DNA of 64,000 nucleotides, from positions 589,340,438 to 589,404,437 of the forward strand of contig CM066033.1 of NCBI GenBank assembly GCA_033557465.1, in the 5' to 3' direction. This document shows, piece after piece, positions 53,340 through 64,000 of this stretch. The position numbers were made by a program, and so were the translations under genes. Below the pieces are notes generated by a model. That model worked only from the letters and a program-made list of their open reading frames with translations, did no database searches and was not told the DNA's origin. The stretch comes from Ichthyophis bannanicus. Lineage: Eukaryota > Chordata > Amphibia > Gymnophiona > Ichthyophiidae. Position 1 is the stretch's first letter; every line of letters starts with the position of its first letter.

Positions 53340-55026
53340 TTCAGCATCTGCTGTTTTCTCTCTTCTTCCCTCCCTCCCCTTTTCCAGCATCTGTTCTCTC
53401 TTCTTCCACCCTTCCTCCTTTTTTCCAGCATCTGTTCTCTCTTCTTCCACCCTTCCTCCCTTTTTCCAGCATCTGTTCTCTCTTCTTCCACCCTTCCTCC
53501 CTTTTTCCAGCATCTGTTCTCTCTTCTTCCACCCTTCCTCCCTTTTTCCAGCATCTGTTCTCTCGTCTTCCACCCTTCCTCCCCTTTTCCAGCATCTGTT
53601 CTCTCGTCTTCCACCCTTCCTCCCCTTTTCCAGCATCTGTTCTCTCTTCTTCCACCCTTCCTCCCCTTTTCCAGCATCTGTTCTCTCTTCTTCCACCCTT
53701 CCTCCCCTTTTCCAGCATCTGTTCTCTCTTCTTCCACCCTTCCTCCCCTTTTCCAGCATCTGCTCTCTCTTCTTCCACCCCTCCTCCCTTTTTCCAGCAT
53801 CTGTTCTCTCTTCTTCCACCCTTCCTCCCCTTTTCCAGCATCTGTTCTCTCTTCTTCCACCCTTCCTCCCCTTTTCCAGCATCTGTTCTCTCTTCTTCCA
53901 CCCTTCCTCCCTTTTTCCAGCATCTGTTCTCTCTTCTTCCACCCCTCCTCCCTTTTTCCAGCATCTGTTCTTTTGTCTCCCCTACCTCCCCTTTTCAGCA
54001 TCTGTTCTTTTGTCTCCTCTACCTCCCCTTTTCAGCATCTGTTCTTTCGTCTCCCCTACCTCCCCTTTTCCAGCATCTGTTCTTTCTTCTCCCCCCCCTT
54101 TTCCAGCATCTGTTCTTTCTTCTTCCCCCTCCCTCCCCTTTTCCAGCATCTGTTCTTTCTTCTCCCCCCCCCCTTTTCCAGCATCTGTTCTTTCTTCTTC
54201 CCCCTCCCTCCCCTTTTCCAGCATCTGTTCTCTCTTCTCCCCTCCCCTTTTCCAGTATCTGTTCTCTTCTCCCCTCCCTCCCCTTTTCCAGCATCTCTTC
54301 TCTTCTTCCCTCCCTCCTTTTCCAGCATCTGTTCTCTTCTCCCCTCCCTCCCCTTTTCCAGCATCTCTCTTCTTCTCTCCTCCCTCCCCTTTTCCAGCAT
54401 CTGTTCTCTTCTCCCCTCCCTCCCCTTTTCCAGCATCTCTCTTCTTCTCTCCTCCCTCCCCTTTTCCAGCATCTCTCTTCTTCTCTCCCCTCCCTCCCCT
54501 TTCCAGCATCTCTTCTCTTCTCCCCTCCCTCCCCATTTCCAGCATCTGTTCTCTTCTCCCCCTCCTCCCTCCCCTTTTCCAGCATCTGTTCTCTTCTCCC
54601 CTCCCTCCCCTTTTCCATCTGTTCTCGTCTCCCCTCCCTCCCCTTTTCCAGCATCTGTTCTCTTCTCCCCTCCCTCCCCTTTTCCAGCATCTCTCTTCTT
54701 CTCTCCTCCCTCCCCTTTTCCAGCATCTGTTCTCTTCTCCCCTCCCTCCCCTTTTCCAGCATCTGTCTCTTCTTCTCCCCTCCCTCCCCTTTTCCAGCAT
54801 CTCTCTTCTTCTCTCCTCCCTCCCCTTTTCCAGCATCTCTCTTCTTCTCCCCTCCCTCCTTTTCCAGCATCTGTTCTCTTCTCCCCTCCCTCCCCTTTTC
54901 CAGCATCTGTTCTCTTCTCCCCTCCCTCCCCTTTTCCAGCATCTCTCTTCTTCTCTCCTCCCTCCCCTTTTCCAGCATCTGTTCTCTCTTCTTCTTCTCC
55001 CCCTCCCTTTTTCCATCATCTGCTCA

Positions 55027-55028
<2 letters not shown>
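53340..55028. repeat. Polypyrimidine/polypurine minisatellite in MAP3K4 intron
   Basis: About 1.7 kb of tandem repeats sharing ttttccagcatctgttctct. In the left block (53340-54000) the unit is 41 bp, measured from successive cagcatctg positions at 53385, 53426, 53467 and 53508. In the right block (54240-55000) units of about 36 bp predominate, with variants missing a few bases. The plus strand is almost pure C/T and the transcribed RNA (minus) almost pure G/A. Confidence 0.97.

Positions 55029-55057
<29 letters not shown>
55029..55057. repeat. Poly(C)-poly(A) tract
   Basis: About 20 C followed by 9 A at the right end of the minisatellite; a likely slippage and assembly-error hotspot. Confidence 0.9.
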
Positions 55058-55561
55058 GCGCTCCCCAAGAGAACACCTAATCTCTAATCTACCTAGTGGA
55101 CAGGCCAGCCCTGATTATACAAAAAACCTAAGTGTGAAAGGTATAAGATTTGTCTTGCATGTCAACTGCAGCATGTATCTCGTAAGGTTAACACTTTTCA
55201 GAAAGCCCCTTAGTGACATGTGCAAACAACCTTCCCTCCTAAATGTTTTGCATCTTTTCTTCATAAAGGGAGCTCATCAACTTGGCCTTTTTGCCGAGTC
55301 TTGGAGGATTTACAAATGGCCTTTAATGAGGCAATCCCTGAATCACCACATTTGGCGAAGGACACAAAAACCCAAATACAGCTTCTACAGGATATTACTA
55401 ACAGCTGCATTATCTTCTATCAAAAGACAGCAGGTCCAGACTGATAAAATGCACAGATACCAAAACAAAAGCTCTAAACATACATATTGTAGAAACAATA
55501 TATTTATATATATACCCTATCATGCAAAAACTATGCTACTTTAAAATACGTTACCATTTAC
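55058..55561. other. MAP3K4 intron sequence
   Basis: Unique AT-rich intron between the minisatellite and exon B; no element recognised. Confidence 0.6.
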
Positions 55562-55721
55562 CTTTAATATCTCGATGTACTATGCCATGTTCGTGCAGTA
55601 CGTTGATAGCGATGGTGATCTGCTTTGAGTACAGCCTGATGACATGTTCCTGAAGGCCCAGCCTGGCTACCTCCTCCAAAGTGCCCTCATCACAGTACTC
55701 CATGAAGATATACATTTCTTC
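55562..55721 (-). CDS. MAP3K4: MAP3K4 exon B: hinge to HRDIK
   Basis: A 160-bp exon. The acceptor ..ccttaaaaag ends at 55722 and the donor gtaaat starts at 55561. It begins in phase 0 (EEMYIFMEYCDEG, the hinge with its acidic residues). It continues through helix D and E (LGLQEHVIRLYSKQ, then NVLHEHGIVH) and ends with HRDIK plus one base, so the catalytic loop is split between exons B and C. The catalytic Asp and Lys are present. The protein is the C-terminal kinase domain of MEKK4, a scaffold-regulated MAP3K activated by GADD45 proteins. Fully consistent in phase with exons A and C. Confidence 0.95.
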
Positions 55722-56739
55722 CTTTTTAAGGAGGATAACAAATTGAAGGCACACGTCTACACCTTCTAAGCCTTCCATCTTGCTGACTCCAAACAACCAT
55801 TTATAAGGCAGATCAAATCTCAATTTGAAAAAAGGGTGTTAAACAAGTTTTCTCAAACAACTTTTTTAATGCTAATAGAAATGTATCCAGATTGCTTTCT
55901 TTTTACTACCATTCTGTCTGATTATGTATGCATTCCAGCCGTGGTAACTGCTAAGTGACTTCCGGTTCAATCTTTAGAAACACTTATTGGGATAGCAGCA
56001 CCTACTATAGATATAAATGCCGCTGAACAAGATATTCAGAGGCATTGTATGACTAGCACTGCTGACTATCCCCACAAATGGCCTCAGCATTATCTAGATA
56101 ATGTTGAGGCAGTTGTGAGCAGAGCAGCAAATTATCCGGATGACGACGACGTGTAGGATCAGTGTCCAGATTATTAACCGAATAAAACTTAAGACAGAAA
56201 AAAGGCTGCCTTGAGATATGTGGACAGCTATCCAGAAGCTGGCGCTGATATCACTGCTAGTCAGGTAACACTGGCACTTACTATCCTATCAAGATTTTCA
56301 GCACTGGCCATTATTCAGATACCAGCACTGAATATTTTGATTTTTTTTTTTGCGGCAGCAGTGTCTATGTTCACCACTGTGGCTGATTGACCCATTCATT
56401 TCTAGGAGACTTTATGACAGGGCTGGTTTTTAAATCGCCATCCTAGTGCAACTATGGTAGTATTTGCACTGCTGTTATCACATGGGAAAAGCAGGATTAT
56501 AAATACCAAAAATACAAGGGGCATAAGTTCAAAAACCACTGCATTGAAAAAGTCAAAAAAGTTTTTCCTCCCAAAATGAAGTTAATTAGCAGCTCTGCAT
56601 TTACACTTTGTATTGATTAGGAAGAACAGGAAGATGAATGGAACCGAGTGAGTGCTGAGACCAGGGGCCCTTTTTGTGCCTGCACACTGCAGGTGGTACC
56701 CTGGCTTCCTGGATCAGTAAGATTAGGCACCTCACTTAC
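55722..56739. other. MAP3K4 intron between exons A and B
   Basis: 1018 bp. Contains T-rich stretches near 56340 and no transposon I can name. Confidence 0.7.
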
Positions 56740-56856
56740 TCTGTGAAGCTCCACACCGAAGTAGCGCACCAGATTCGGATGCTTGATGCCTTCAAAAATC
56801 TTAAGCTCATCAGCAGTTTCTTTAATGGTTTTGTGATCATTTGGTTGAAATCGTAT
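56740..56856 (-). CDS. MAP3K4: MAP3K4 exon A: helix C region of the kinase
   Basis: A 117-bp exon of 39 codons, with both ends in phase 0. The acceptor ..ttccccttacag ends at 56857 and the donor gtaagt starts at 56739. It encodes IRFQPNDHKTIKETADELKI, then FEGIKHPNLVRYFGVELHR. The Glu of the helix C (..ADELKIF..) would pair with the ATP-anchoring Lys encoded by an upstream exon that is not in this window. HPNLVRYFG is the usual strand beta4 block. The match to vertebrate MAP3K4 is nearly exact. The gene's upstream exons must lie right of 64000, since 56857-64000 holds only intron and transposons. Confidence 0.95.
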
Positions 56857-57104
56857 CTGTAAGGGGAATTTATTTTGTTTTGATTGGTACAGCACAGTAA
56901 AACTTTAATGAGTGAAATGGTATAGACATCAGGCTAGACAGATAAATGTTACGTGTCTGAATGAACTAACCTTCCATATCCACAGATTATGAAAGACCAT
57001 TGCTGGCCACATCCAGTTTTCAGGCACCATAGCTTTAATTTTGTTTGTTAGAATACATGTGTTTCCTTCACTACCTGTTTCAGACTTGCAGTATGCATTG
57101 GGAA
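56857..57104. other. MAP3K4 intron sequence
   Basis: Unique intron; nothing recognised. Confidence 0.6.
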
Positions 57105-59560
57105 GATGAAATTAGGCCTTACCTGCTAATTTTCTTTCCTTAGTCTATCCAGTCCAGTCCAGACGCAGGGGTTATGCCTCTCTACCAGCAGATGGAGACT
57201 GATGCCACTCTACAAAGGTCCTGTGCTGTCATCCACTCACCAGTATTTCTGTAACAAAATTGGCTTCACAAAAAAACAGCTATTTAACTCATCCATTATA
57301 TACATATCTATCTATACCTATAGATAATAACGCTTGTTCTGAAGATGGTCTGAGTAGTAGATATAAATAATCCACTTCCAGATCTCAAAAACAACCTACA
57401 AAAACAAGAAAACAGAACAAAGCGATGATGTCCTGGAAGTGAAGGGTGAGAGCTGACCCCATAAAACAGCCACGCCTACAATTTCAATGCTCCCCCCTCA
57501 CCTAGGTTTGAAAACCATGTACTCAGGACAGGTCCTGGAATTGACTGGAGGAACTCAAGGAAAGAAAATTAGCATATAAAATCTAATTTCACCTTCCTCA
57601 TAGTCCCTCCAGTCCAGATGTGTGGGACGTATCAAAGCAGTACCTAACAACTGTGGAGGGGAGGGGCAGGAGAGCCCAGCCTGCAACATTCGCTCTCTGA
57701 ACTGCAAAGCCCCTTGTGCTTGAATATGCAGACAATGACAAAGTAAAAAGGAATGCAGGAAAGACCACATCATTGCTTTACAAATCTTGAGGGGAGGCAC
57801 CAAGCCAAACTATGCACGCAAAGAAGCCTGAGCCCTGGTGGAATAGTCTGTCCCTTAAGCAGTTAGGTGGACACAACAGTTTTCTTCAACCAATGAGCAA
57901 TTTAAGTCTTGGAAGTTGCTTCACTATTGCACGGTTCTACAAAGATGACCCGACCACCAAAACACCTTCATCCTCTTCAAGTACTGATAAAGATCATGAT
58001 GGACATTCAGCTTGTGCAAAGCCAGAGACTCTGGATCTCCAGAGACTCTGGATCTCCACCTGAGTCAGAGAACACTGTCAGGAACATGGATTAAGGTGAA
58101 ACACCAATACAATCTTGGACAGAAGAGAGTGCGCACTGGTTGAAGTACTACCTTTTCTCTGGAAATCCACAGAAATGGCTCTCTATACAACTCCTCTTGG
58201 AGCTCCAAAATTCAATCTGCTGAACAGATTGTCATCAAGAACGCCGCATTCACTGTCAGATCCTTCACAGAGATCTCTGGAAGAGGCTCAGATGGAGCCC
58301 CAGTGAGCACCAATAATATCAAATTAAGATCCCAAGGCAGGACCACTAAGTAAGCCAGAGGATGCATATGTTTAACACCTCTCAAGAACTGCACTACGTC
58401 TGGATGAGAGGCCAGAGACATATCCTGAACCTGGCTAACACTGCCAACTCTACTTGCCGGGAATTGAGAGGAAGCCCCTCTCCAAGCCCTGCTTGCAAAA
58501 AAGCCAACATGTTAGACAGTGATGAACACAACGGATGAAGATCCCTTTCCTTGCACTCTTAAAAAGCCTCGAAATTTGAACATAAGCAACAGAGGCAGAA
58601 CGATTATGCGCTCAAAGCAAAGTTGCTATGACCTGATGAGAATATCCTCTCTTTCTAAACTTAGCCCTCTCAAGAGCCAAGCTGTAAGCAATAACTGAGC
58701 CATCTCCGGCATGAGAATTGAGCCCAGGAAATTATCCACCAATAGTGGGAACAGATCTTCCACTGCCAGATACACCAGATTCACGTATCACTGCCTCTGT
58801 GGCCAATCCGGAGCCACCAAAATCAGCAGCCCAGATGGGCCTCCACTTTCTGGATCACGTGGTCTATCAGGGGCTATAGGGGAAATATGTACACTATGCA
58901 TTCCCTAGGACACTTCTGAACCAACGTGTACAGATCTTTCAACATTTTCTCCTGCCTGCTGCTGGAGAACCTGGTCAGCTTGTCACTGACTGGGGCTGCT
59001 ATGAGATCCATTACTGGGTGCACAATCTGTCAAAACACTGACTTGGTGAGAGACCATTCCCCCAAGGTCCAAGAGTTTTCGGCTGACATAGTGGATATTT
59101 TCTCTTCCAGCCATATGGGTAGGCTGACAGTGTGACCAAATGAGCATCCATCCACTCTAGCAGGGGGGCCACCAACATAAGACTCCTGGTGCCCAATTGG
59201 TGAATGATGTAAGTTATTGCAGTTGCCTTGTCCAATAGCATACGCACTGCCCTGTGTTGGACAGGGGACAACAGGCCTTGAAAGCCAAGACCATCACCCG
59301 CATCTCAAACTGATTGATAGATCAGGTACTCTCTTTCAAGTACCACTACCCTGAGCCACCTGAGACCAACACTGTGTCCAACTATTCCAGCGGGCATCCA
59401 TTGTGACCAACATACATTCTGCCATACCCAGAGTCATTCCTGCTGACAACTTGGCAGGGTTCAGTGACCAGCAAAGACTTGCCCTTGCCTCCCCCTCCCA
59501 CTGCAACAGTAGCCTCTGCTAGAAATGCTGCATCTGCACTGATCACTGTGACATCAGAGC
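57105..59560 (-). mobile_element. DIRS fragment (copy 4): RNase H end, YR, terminal repeat
   Basis: The 3' half of an older DIRS on the minus strand. RNase H-region remnants lie at 59360-58850 (AVRMLLDKATAITYIIHQ, then degraded sequence), the recombinase at about 58800-57560, and terminal repeats at about 57600-57105. The latter contain an inverted pair: gctaattttctttccttagtc at 57127-57147 and ggaaagaaaattagcat at 57560-57576. Confidence 0.72.
57560..58800 (-). pseudogene. DIRS tyrosine recombinase (copy 4), heavily decayed
   Basis: The linker and start of the catalytic domain are recognisable at 58421-58212: HPDVVQFLRGVKHMHPL, then PWDLNLILLVLTGAPSEPLP, then LTVNAAFLMTICSAD, where the box I Arg should follow. 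The C-terminus at about 57803-57740 (VPPLKICKAMMWSFLHSFLL, then CHCLHIQ) corresponds to the HYCLE-type end of the other copies, with the catalytic Tyr position replaced. Many stops in between. Confidence 0.72.
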
Positions 59561-61946
59561 CCATTGAAGAGGGCACTGAGTTCGATTTGAGCCTAGAATG
59601 TAAGAGATGGGGAAGGTACTGCAGCACCAGCTGCACCGGGCAGAAGGGCTTAACCCCATGCTCTGTGCACCAAACTGAAAATCTGTGCCACCTGAAGGCA
59701 TATGCTTTCCTGGTAGAAGCCTTATGTGAGGCCAACAAGATCTCCTCCACTTCTCCCGACAGGTTGAAAGGGGCTAGGGCCACCCTTTCGGCAGCCATGC
59801 TGTCAGTGACAGGGACCCCAAGGTTGGGGTGCAAGAGAGAGCCCCTCCTGGGACAGGAGCCCTGGTGAGCTCACCAATGGAATGGGAGCCTCCACCGAGA
59901 GCCAGAGGAGTAGCGGGAACCACAGCTGCGTGGGCCATCGAGGGGCTATCAGGATCAGCAAGGCCTTGTTGAGGAGGGTCCTGAACAAGGTTTTGGCAAT
60001 TAGCGGCATGGGTGGGAAGGCATACATGAGAACTTCCGACCACGAGATGAGAAACGCATCTGCTGCCGCCACCCGGGAGGGGTGGGCTTGCTGGGGAACA
60101 GAAGCAGGGCAACTGATAGTAGTCCGGGCTGGCAAACAAATCTATCCCTGGTTCCCCCCAGAGGTGAAAGAGCCGGCTGGCCACTCTTGGATCTAGCTGC
60201 CACTCGTGCAGCTGGAAGATCCTGTTTAATCTGTTGGTCAGTAAGTTGTTCTGGCAGGTATACTGCCCGTAAGAGTATGCCCTGCTGGACTGCGTAGGAG
60301 CAGAGGGCGCGGGACCCCGTGTCCCCCAGCTTATTCACAAAGAACATAGCCACCTGGCTGTCTGTTTCGACCAACACTGGTTGGCGCCGTAAGCAGAGGC
60401 AAAAGGCTCGGAGTGCTAGGTGTATCACCCATAATTCCAGAAGGTTGATCTGCTTGGTTGCTCTCGATCTGTGACCAGCTGCCTTGGGTGCAGAGTTCCT
60501 CGCAATGGGTCCCCATCCCAGCAGGAAGGCGTCTGTCCTGAAGACCCTTAAGGGGCACGGTGTCTGGAAGGGCACCCCTGCCTCGAGATACTGGGGATTT
60601 TGCCATTAGGTCAGGGATTCCGCCAACTGACGGGTTATTACAATTCTGTCACAGAGACAGCATGTGGCCTGCATCCACTGGTCCTAAAGACACCACTGTG
60701 CGGCTCTCATGTGGAGGATGGCATCTGGGATGACATGGATTGTGAAGGTTATGTGTTTGAGTAGGCGCCGCAGGAGCCGAGCAGATACGGAGGGACGGCG
60801 TTGTATGTCCAGGGCCAGAGCCCTGTGCCAGGCGGCTCGGTCCCCTGGAAGGAAGGCCTTTGCCTGGAGGGTATCTAGTCTTGCCCCTATGAACGCCAGA
60901 CACTGTGTTGGGAGGAGGTGGGACTTGGGGTAGTTTATTATAAACCCGCAGATTTTGCAGGGCCTGGAAGGTACGTGCACTTGCCTGCTGCACTTTTAAG
61001 GACATAGCTCCCTTTATGAGCCAATCGTCCAGGTAGGGGAAGACAAGCACCCCCTGGAAGTGGAGGAAGGTGACCACGACTGCCAGGCACTTGGTGAAAA
61101 CCCTGGGACAGAAGCCAAGCTGAAGGGCAGCACCCTGTACTGGTAATGGCTGCCACCCACCATGAACCTCAGGTACTGCCTGTGGCTGGGGTGAATGAGG
61201 ATGTGTGTGTAGGCATCCTTCAGATGCAAAGAGCATAGCCAATCTCTCTGCTGGAGGTAAGGCAGCAATGTTCCAAGGAAGAGCAGGTCGAGGATGGACC
61301 TTAGGCCCCCTGTTCTTTTTGGTATGAGGAAGTACCTAGAGTAGAACCCTTTGCCTCTGAGATGGTAGGGAACTGGTTCTACCGCTCTGTCCTTGAGAAG
61401 ACCTGCGAGTTCCTTCAGTAGAAGATCTCGGTGAAGGGGAGACCTGGGAGGCTCTCCCGGAAAGAAAGAGGGATGTGTCTGGCCAGCTGAAGGAGGATGT
61501 AGCCCTCCTTGACCACTTGGCATGCCCAAGAATCAGTGGTGATGGCTGGTCACCTTTGGGCATAGTGAATGGGATGTCCCCCTGTGAGCTGCTGACCTCC
61601 TTGGGGTGGAGAGACTATGCCCAAGGAGTCAAAAACTCCCCCCTGGCTGGACCGGGGCTTTCGCCTGGGGCATGGGAGCCTTCTGCTTACGAGGGCCATG
61701 CCCATGTCCCTTGGCCTGCTGACCCTGCTGGGGAGCCGGGAGGCCTGAAAAGGTGGGTAATTTCTGTAAGCAGACCCTTTCCTTAGGTAGAAGAACTTTT
61801 TACCTGAGCCATTCCATCGGGGAGGGGCAGTGGTCATTTTAGAGAGCCTGGTCCTCATCATGAACTTGGTCTCCAGCTCGGCAGACTTATCAGTGATTGG
61901 TTTGCCAAAGAAGTTCTCTCCTAGGCAAAGGACCATGACCAATTCC
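59561..61946 (-). mobile_element. DIRS fragment (copy 5): gag end, RT, RNase H, YR start
   Basis: In element order: gag C-terminus (61946 to about 61550, with LGENFFGKPITDKSAELE), RT (61529-60649), RNase H and C-terminal region (60606-59774), and the recombinase N-terminus (59834 to about 59580: RKAYAFRWHRFSVWC, then LVLQYLPHLLHSRLKSNSV). It ends abruptly against copy 4. The 5' side is cut by CR1 at 61947. Confidence 0.8.
59774..61529 (-). pseudogene. DIRS RT and RNase H (copy 5), broken
   Basis: The RT starts with LLKELAGLLKDRAVEPVPYH and KGFYSRYFLIPKRTGGLRSI (about 61440-61290). Next come LGTLLPYLQQRDWLCSL, a motif A-like HLKDAYTHILIHPSHRQYLR (the preceding Asp codon is changed) and, in another frame, the intact VFPYLDDWLI near 61015-61045. 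Then follow INYPKSHLLPTQCLAFIGAR and RNase H (LRAFCLCLRRQPVLVETDSQ, then VAMFFVNKLGDTGS). The C-terminal DIRS segment is at 60184-59774 (WGEPGIDLFASPDYYQLPCF, then LILIAPRWPTQLWFPLLLWL). Frame changes near 61250, 61000 and 60640. Confidence 0.87.
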
Positions 61947-64000
61947 GAAGGGATGGACTTCACCTTAACCGGGATGGAACCAGGCTGCTGGCATTAACCT
62001 TTAAAAAGGAGATAGAGCAGCTTTTAAACTAGATAATAGGGGAAAGCCGACAGTCGCACAGAAGCATATGGTTCAGAAGAATGTATCCTTGAAGGATACT
62101 ACCAAAAGCAGAGAGGTTCCAAAAAAGAGTAAAGCAGCCCAAATGCCCTCGAGTATGGAGCAGACAGAGTTTAAAGATCCCAAATTACCCATGCCTACCA
62201 ATAGACAAATTAATATGAACAAAATGCAGTCTCTAAAATGCTTGTATGCAAATGCTAGAAGTCTAAAAAATAAGATGGGAGAGTTAGAATATATAGCACT
62301 AAATGAGAGGTTAGATATGATTGGAATCTCAGAGACATGGTAGAAGGAGGACAACCAGTGGGACAATGTGATACCTGCGTACAAACTATATCGTAATGAT
62401 AGAGCTGATCAAATTGGTGGAGGAGTTGCGCTCTATGTTAGAGGGCATTGAGTCAGAAAGAATTAAAGTTTTGCAGGAAACAAAATTTGCTGTAGAATCT
62501 CTATGGATTGAAATTCCATTTAAAAAGGGGAAGGCGATGGCAGTGGGGGTGTACTATCGACAGCCTGGCCAGAACGAACAAATGGATGATGAAATGCTCA
62601 AAGAAATCAAGGAAGCTAACAAACGTTACAGCACAGTAATAATAATGGGTGATTTAAATTACCCCAGTGTCGACTGGGTCAGTGTCATGGCAGGACATGC
62701 TAGGGAGATAAAGTTCCTAGATGACATAAATGACTGCTTCTTGGAGCAGCTGGTTCATGAACCGACCAGAAGGGAAGCCATATTGGACCTAGTCCTTAGT
62801 GGAACACCAGATCTGGTGCAAGAGATAAGGGTGTTGGGGCCACTTGGCAATAGTGATCATAGCATGATTGCGTTTGATTTAATTAGTGGAGGAGGGATAG
62901 TAAGGAAATCCACAGTACTATCTTTCAACTTTCGAAAGGGAGACTATGATAAAATGAGGGAAATAGTTAAGAAAAAACTAAAAGGAGCAGTTGCAAAGGG
63001 TAAAGACTTACATCAAGACTGGGTGCTGTTGAAAAATACTATCTTGGAAGCCCAGACCAGCTGTATTCCACGCTTTAAGAAAAGTGGAAGGAAGTCCAAA
63101 AAACTGCCAGCATGGTTTAAAGGTGAGGTCAGAGAGGCTGTTGTTGCCAAAAAAGCATCTTTCAGGAAATGGAAAAAAGAGCCAAACGATGAAACCTAGA
63201 AACAGCACAAGCACTGGCAAGTTAAATGCAAGGCATTGATAAGGCAGGCAAAGGGAGAATTTGAGAAGAAGCTTGCTGCGGAAGCAAAAACGTGTAATGA
63301 AGACTTTTTCAAGTACATTCGTAGCAAAAAACCTGTGAGTTAGTTGGTTCATTAGATGATAGAGGGGTTAAAGGGGCACTAAAAGGCGACAAGGCGATAG
63401 CAGAGAGACTGAATGAATTCTTTGCTTCGGTCTTTACTGAGGAAGATGTAGGGATGTTACCCATGACTGAAATGGTATTTAAATGTGCGGAAGAATTGAA
63501 GGAAATATTGATACATCGGGAAGATGTATTACAACTATTAGATAAACTGAAGAGTAGCAAATCACCTGGGCCGGATGATATACATCCAAGGGTGTTGAAA
63601 GAACTGAAATGTGAGATTGCGGACCTGCTATTAGTAATCTGTGAACTATCATTAAAATCATCTGTAATACCTGAAGATTGCGAACATAACACCAATTTTT
63701 AAAAAGGGTTCCAGGGGTGATCCGGGAAACTACAGACTGGTGAGCCTGACGTCACTACCGGGAAAAATGGTCAAAACCATCATAAAGAACAAAATTGCTG
63801 AACATGTAGATAGTCATGGCTTAATGGGAGACAGCCAACATGGCTTTAGACAAGGAAGATCTTGTCTTAAAAATCTGTTATGTTTTTTTGAAGGTGTGAA
63901 TAAACAGGTAGAAAACGATGAGTCGGTTGATATAGTGTATTTGGACTTTCAGAAAGCCTTTGACAAGGTCCCTCATCAGAGACTTTTGGCAAAAATTAGA
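61947..64000 (+). mobile_element. CR1 LINE (copy 8), 5'-truncated at the end of ORF1, runs off the edge
   Basis: Begins at gaagggatggacttcacctt, the ORF1 Asp-His (DGLHL) block, so only the last 24 or so codons of ORF1 remain. ORF2 then follows to the window end within RT. No obvious target duplication is visible. Confidence 0.9.
62068..64000 (+). pseudogene. CR1 ORF2 (endonuclease and N-terminal RT), partial
   Basis: The endonuclease opens at 62068 (MVQKNVSLKDTTKSREV) and reads through LKCLYANARSLKNKMGELEY and MIGISETW. A TAG at 62341-62343 follows, where the copy at 13474-18215 has Trp. A shift is near 62430. The next open piece (62396-63199) has GVYYRQPGQNEQMDD, MGDLNYPSVDW and LGNSDHSMIAFDLISGG, the endonuclease C-terminal motifs. 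A stop at 63199 and later shifts separate the linker (63454-63702) from the RT, which starts with GSRGDPGNYRLVSLTSLPGK-like sequence at about 63705. It reaches YLDFQKAFDKVPHQRLL at the right edge. Overall it closely resembles the 13.5-18.2 kb copy. Confidence 0.9.

Noticed and set aside
53252..55544. Apparent long proteins (up to about 520 codons) on both strands, Pro/Ser/Phe-rich or Glu/Arg/Gly-rich
   Set aside because: They lie in the polypyrimidine minisatellite, whose unit lacks stop codons in every frame. No homology-like features, and the region is intronic.
55722..56739. Possible DNA transposon in the exon A-B intron (sequence around 55960-56400)
   Set aside because: No inverted ends, target duplication or transposase-like translation could be found.
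1..64000. CRISPR arrays, operons, bacterial promoters or mobile bacterial elements
   Set aside because: Spliced vertebrate exons and eukaryotic retrotransposons dominate; no repeat-spacer pattern is present.

Overview
The window is vertebrate nuclear DNA. It is an intronic stretch of one host gene, carried on the minus strand and packed with transposable elements. Four short exons encode a contiguous part of the kinase domain of MAP3K4 (MEKK4). They lie at 56740-56856, 55562-55721, 52879-53001 and 22850-22956, in transcription order, and are joined by canonical splice sites in consistent phase. The introns between them are 1.0 kb, 2.6 kb and 29.9 kb. I see no other host gene, no rRNA, no functional tRNA gene and no CRISPR array. 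Abundant DIRS elements (tyrosine-recombinase retrotransposons), together with CR1, L2, L1, CORE-SINEs, a hAT MITE, a Tc1 relic and a Ty3/Gypsy element, suggest an amphibian. The CR1 3' ends look caecilian-like to me, but that species guess is inference.

Layout. 1-7.1 kb: a truncated CR1, DIRS gag fragments, an L1 fragment and a CORE-SINE. 7.1-10.2 kb: two L2 pieces, one carrying a hAT MITE. 10.6-22.0 kb: a complete-ended Ty3/Gypsy element on the minus strand (1.38 and 1.39 kb LTRs, 4-bp target duplication). It encodes a SCAN-like Gag, protease, dUTPase, RT and RNase H, and is split by a near-full-length CR1 at 13.5-18.2 kb. 22.0-23.6 kb: intron plus MAP3K4 exon D. 23.6-31.1 kb: a nest of L1, CR1-B, L2 and CR1-A, each inside the previous one. 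31.1-43.8 kb: several DIRS copies with a cluster of their terminal repeats, plus a CR1 carrying a SINE. 43.9-50.8 kb: a nearly full-length L1 and two head-to-tail CR1 3' ends. 50.8-52.4 kb: DIRS pieces and a Tc1 relic. 52.4-57.1 kb: three MAP3K4 exons, a SINE with a perfect 14-bp target duplication, and a 1.7-kb polypyrimidine minisatellite. 57.1-61.9 kb: two more DIRS pieces. 61.9-64 kb: a CR1 running off the right edge.

Most unusual is the Gypsy element. It has a dUTPase between protease and RT, has no recognisable integrase, and its pol frame runs across the polypurine tract into the LTR. In that frame both LTRs are open for about 1 kb, each broken by a single, different stop codon. Second is a CR1 lineage that appears to have been mobilised together with a SINE embedded in it. 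All transposon genes here carry stops, frameshifts or truncations, so they are described as relics. Element boundaries without target duplications are good to roughly 10-30 bp.
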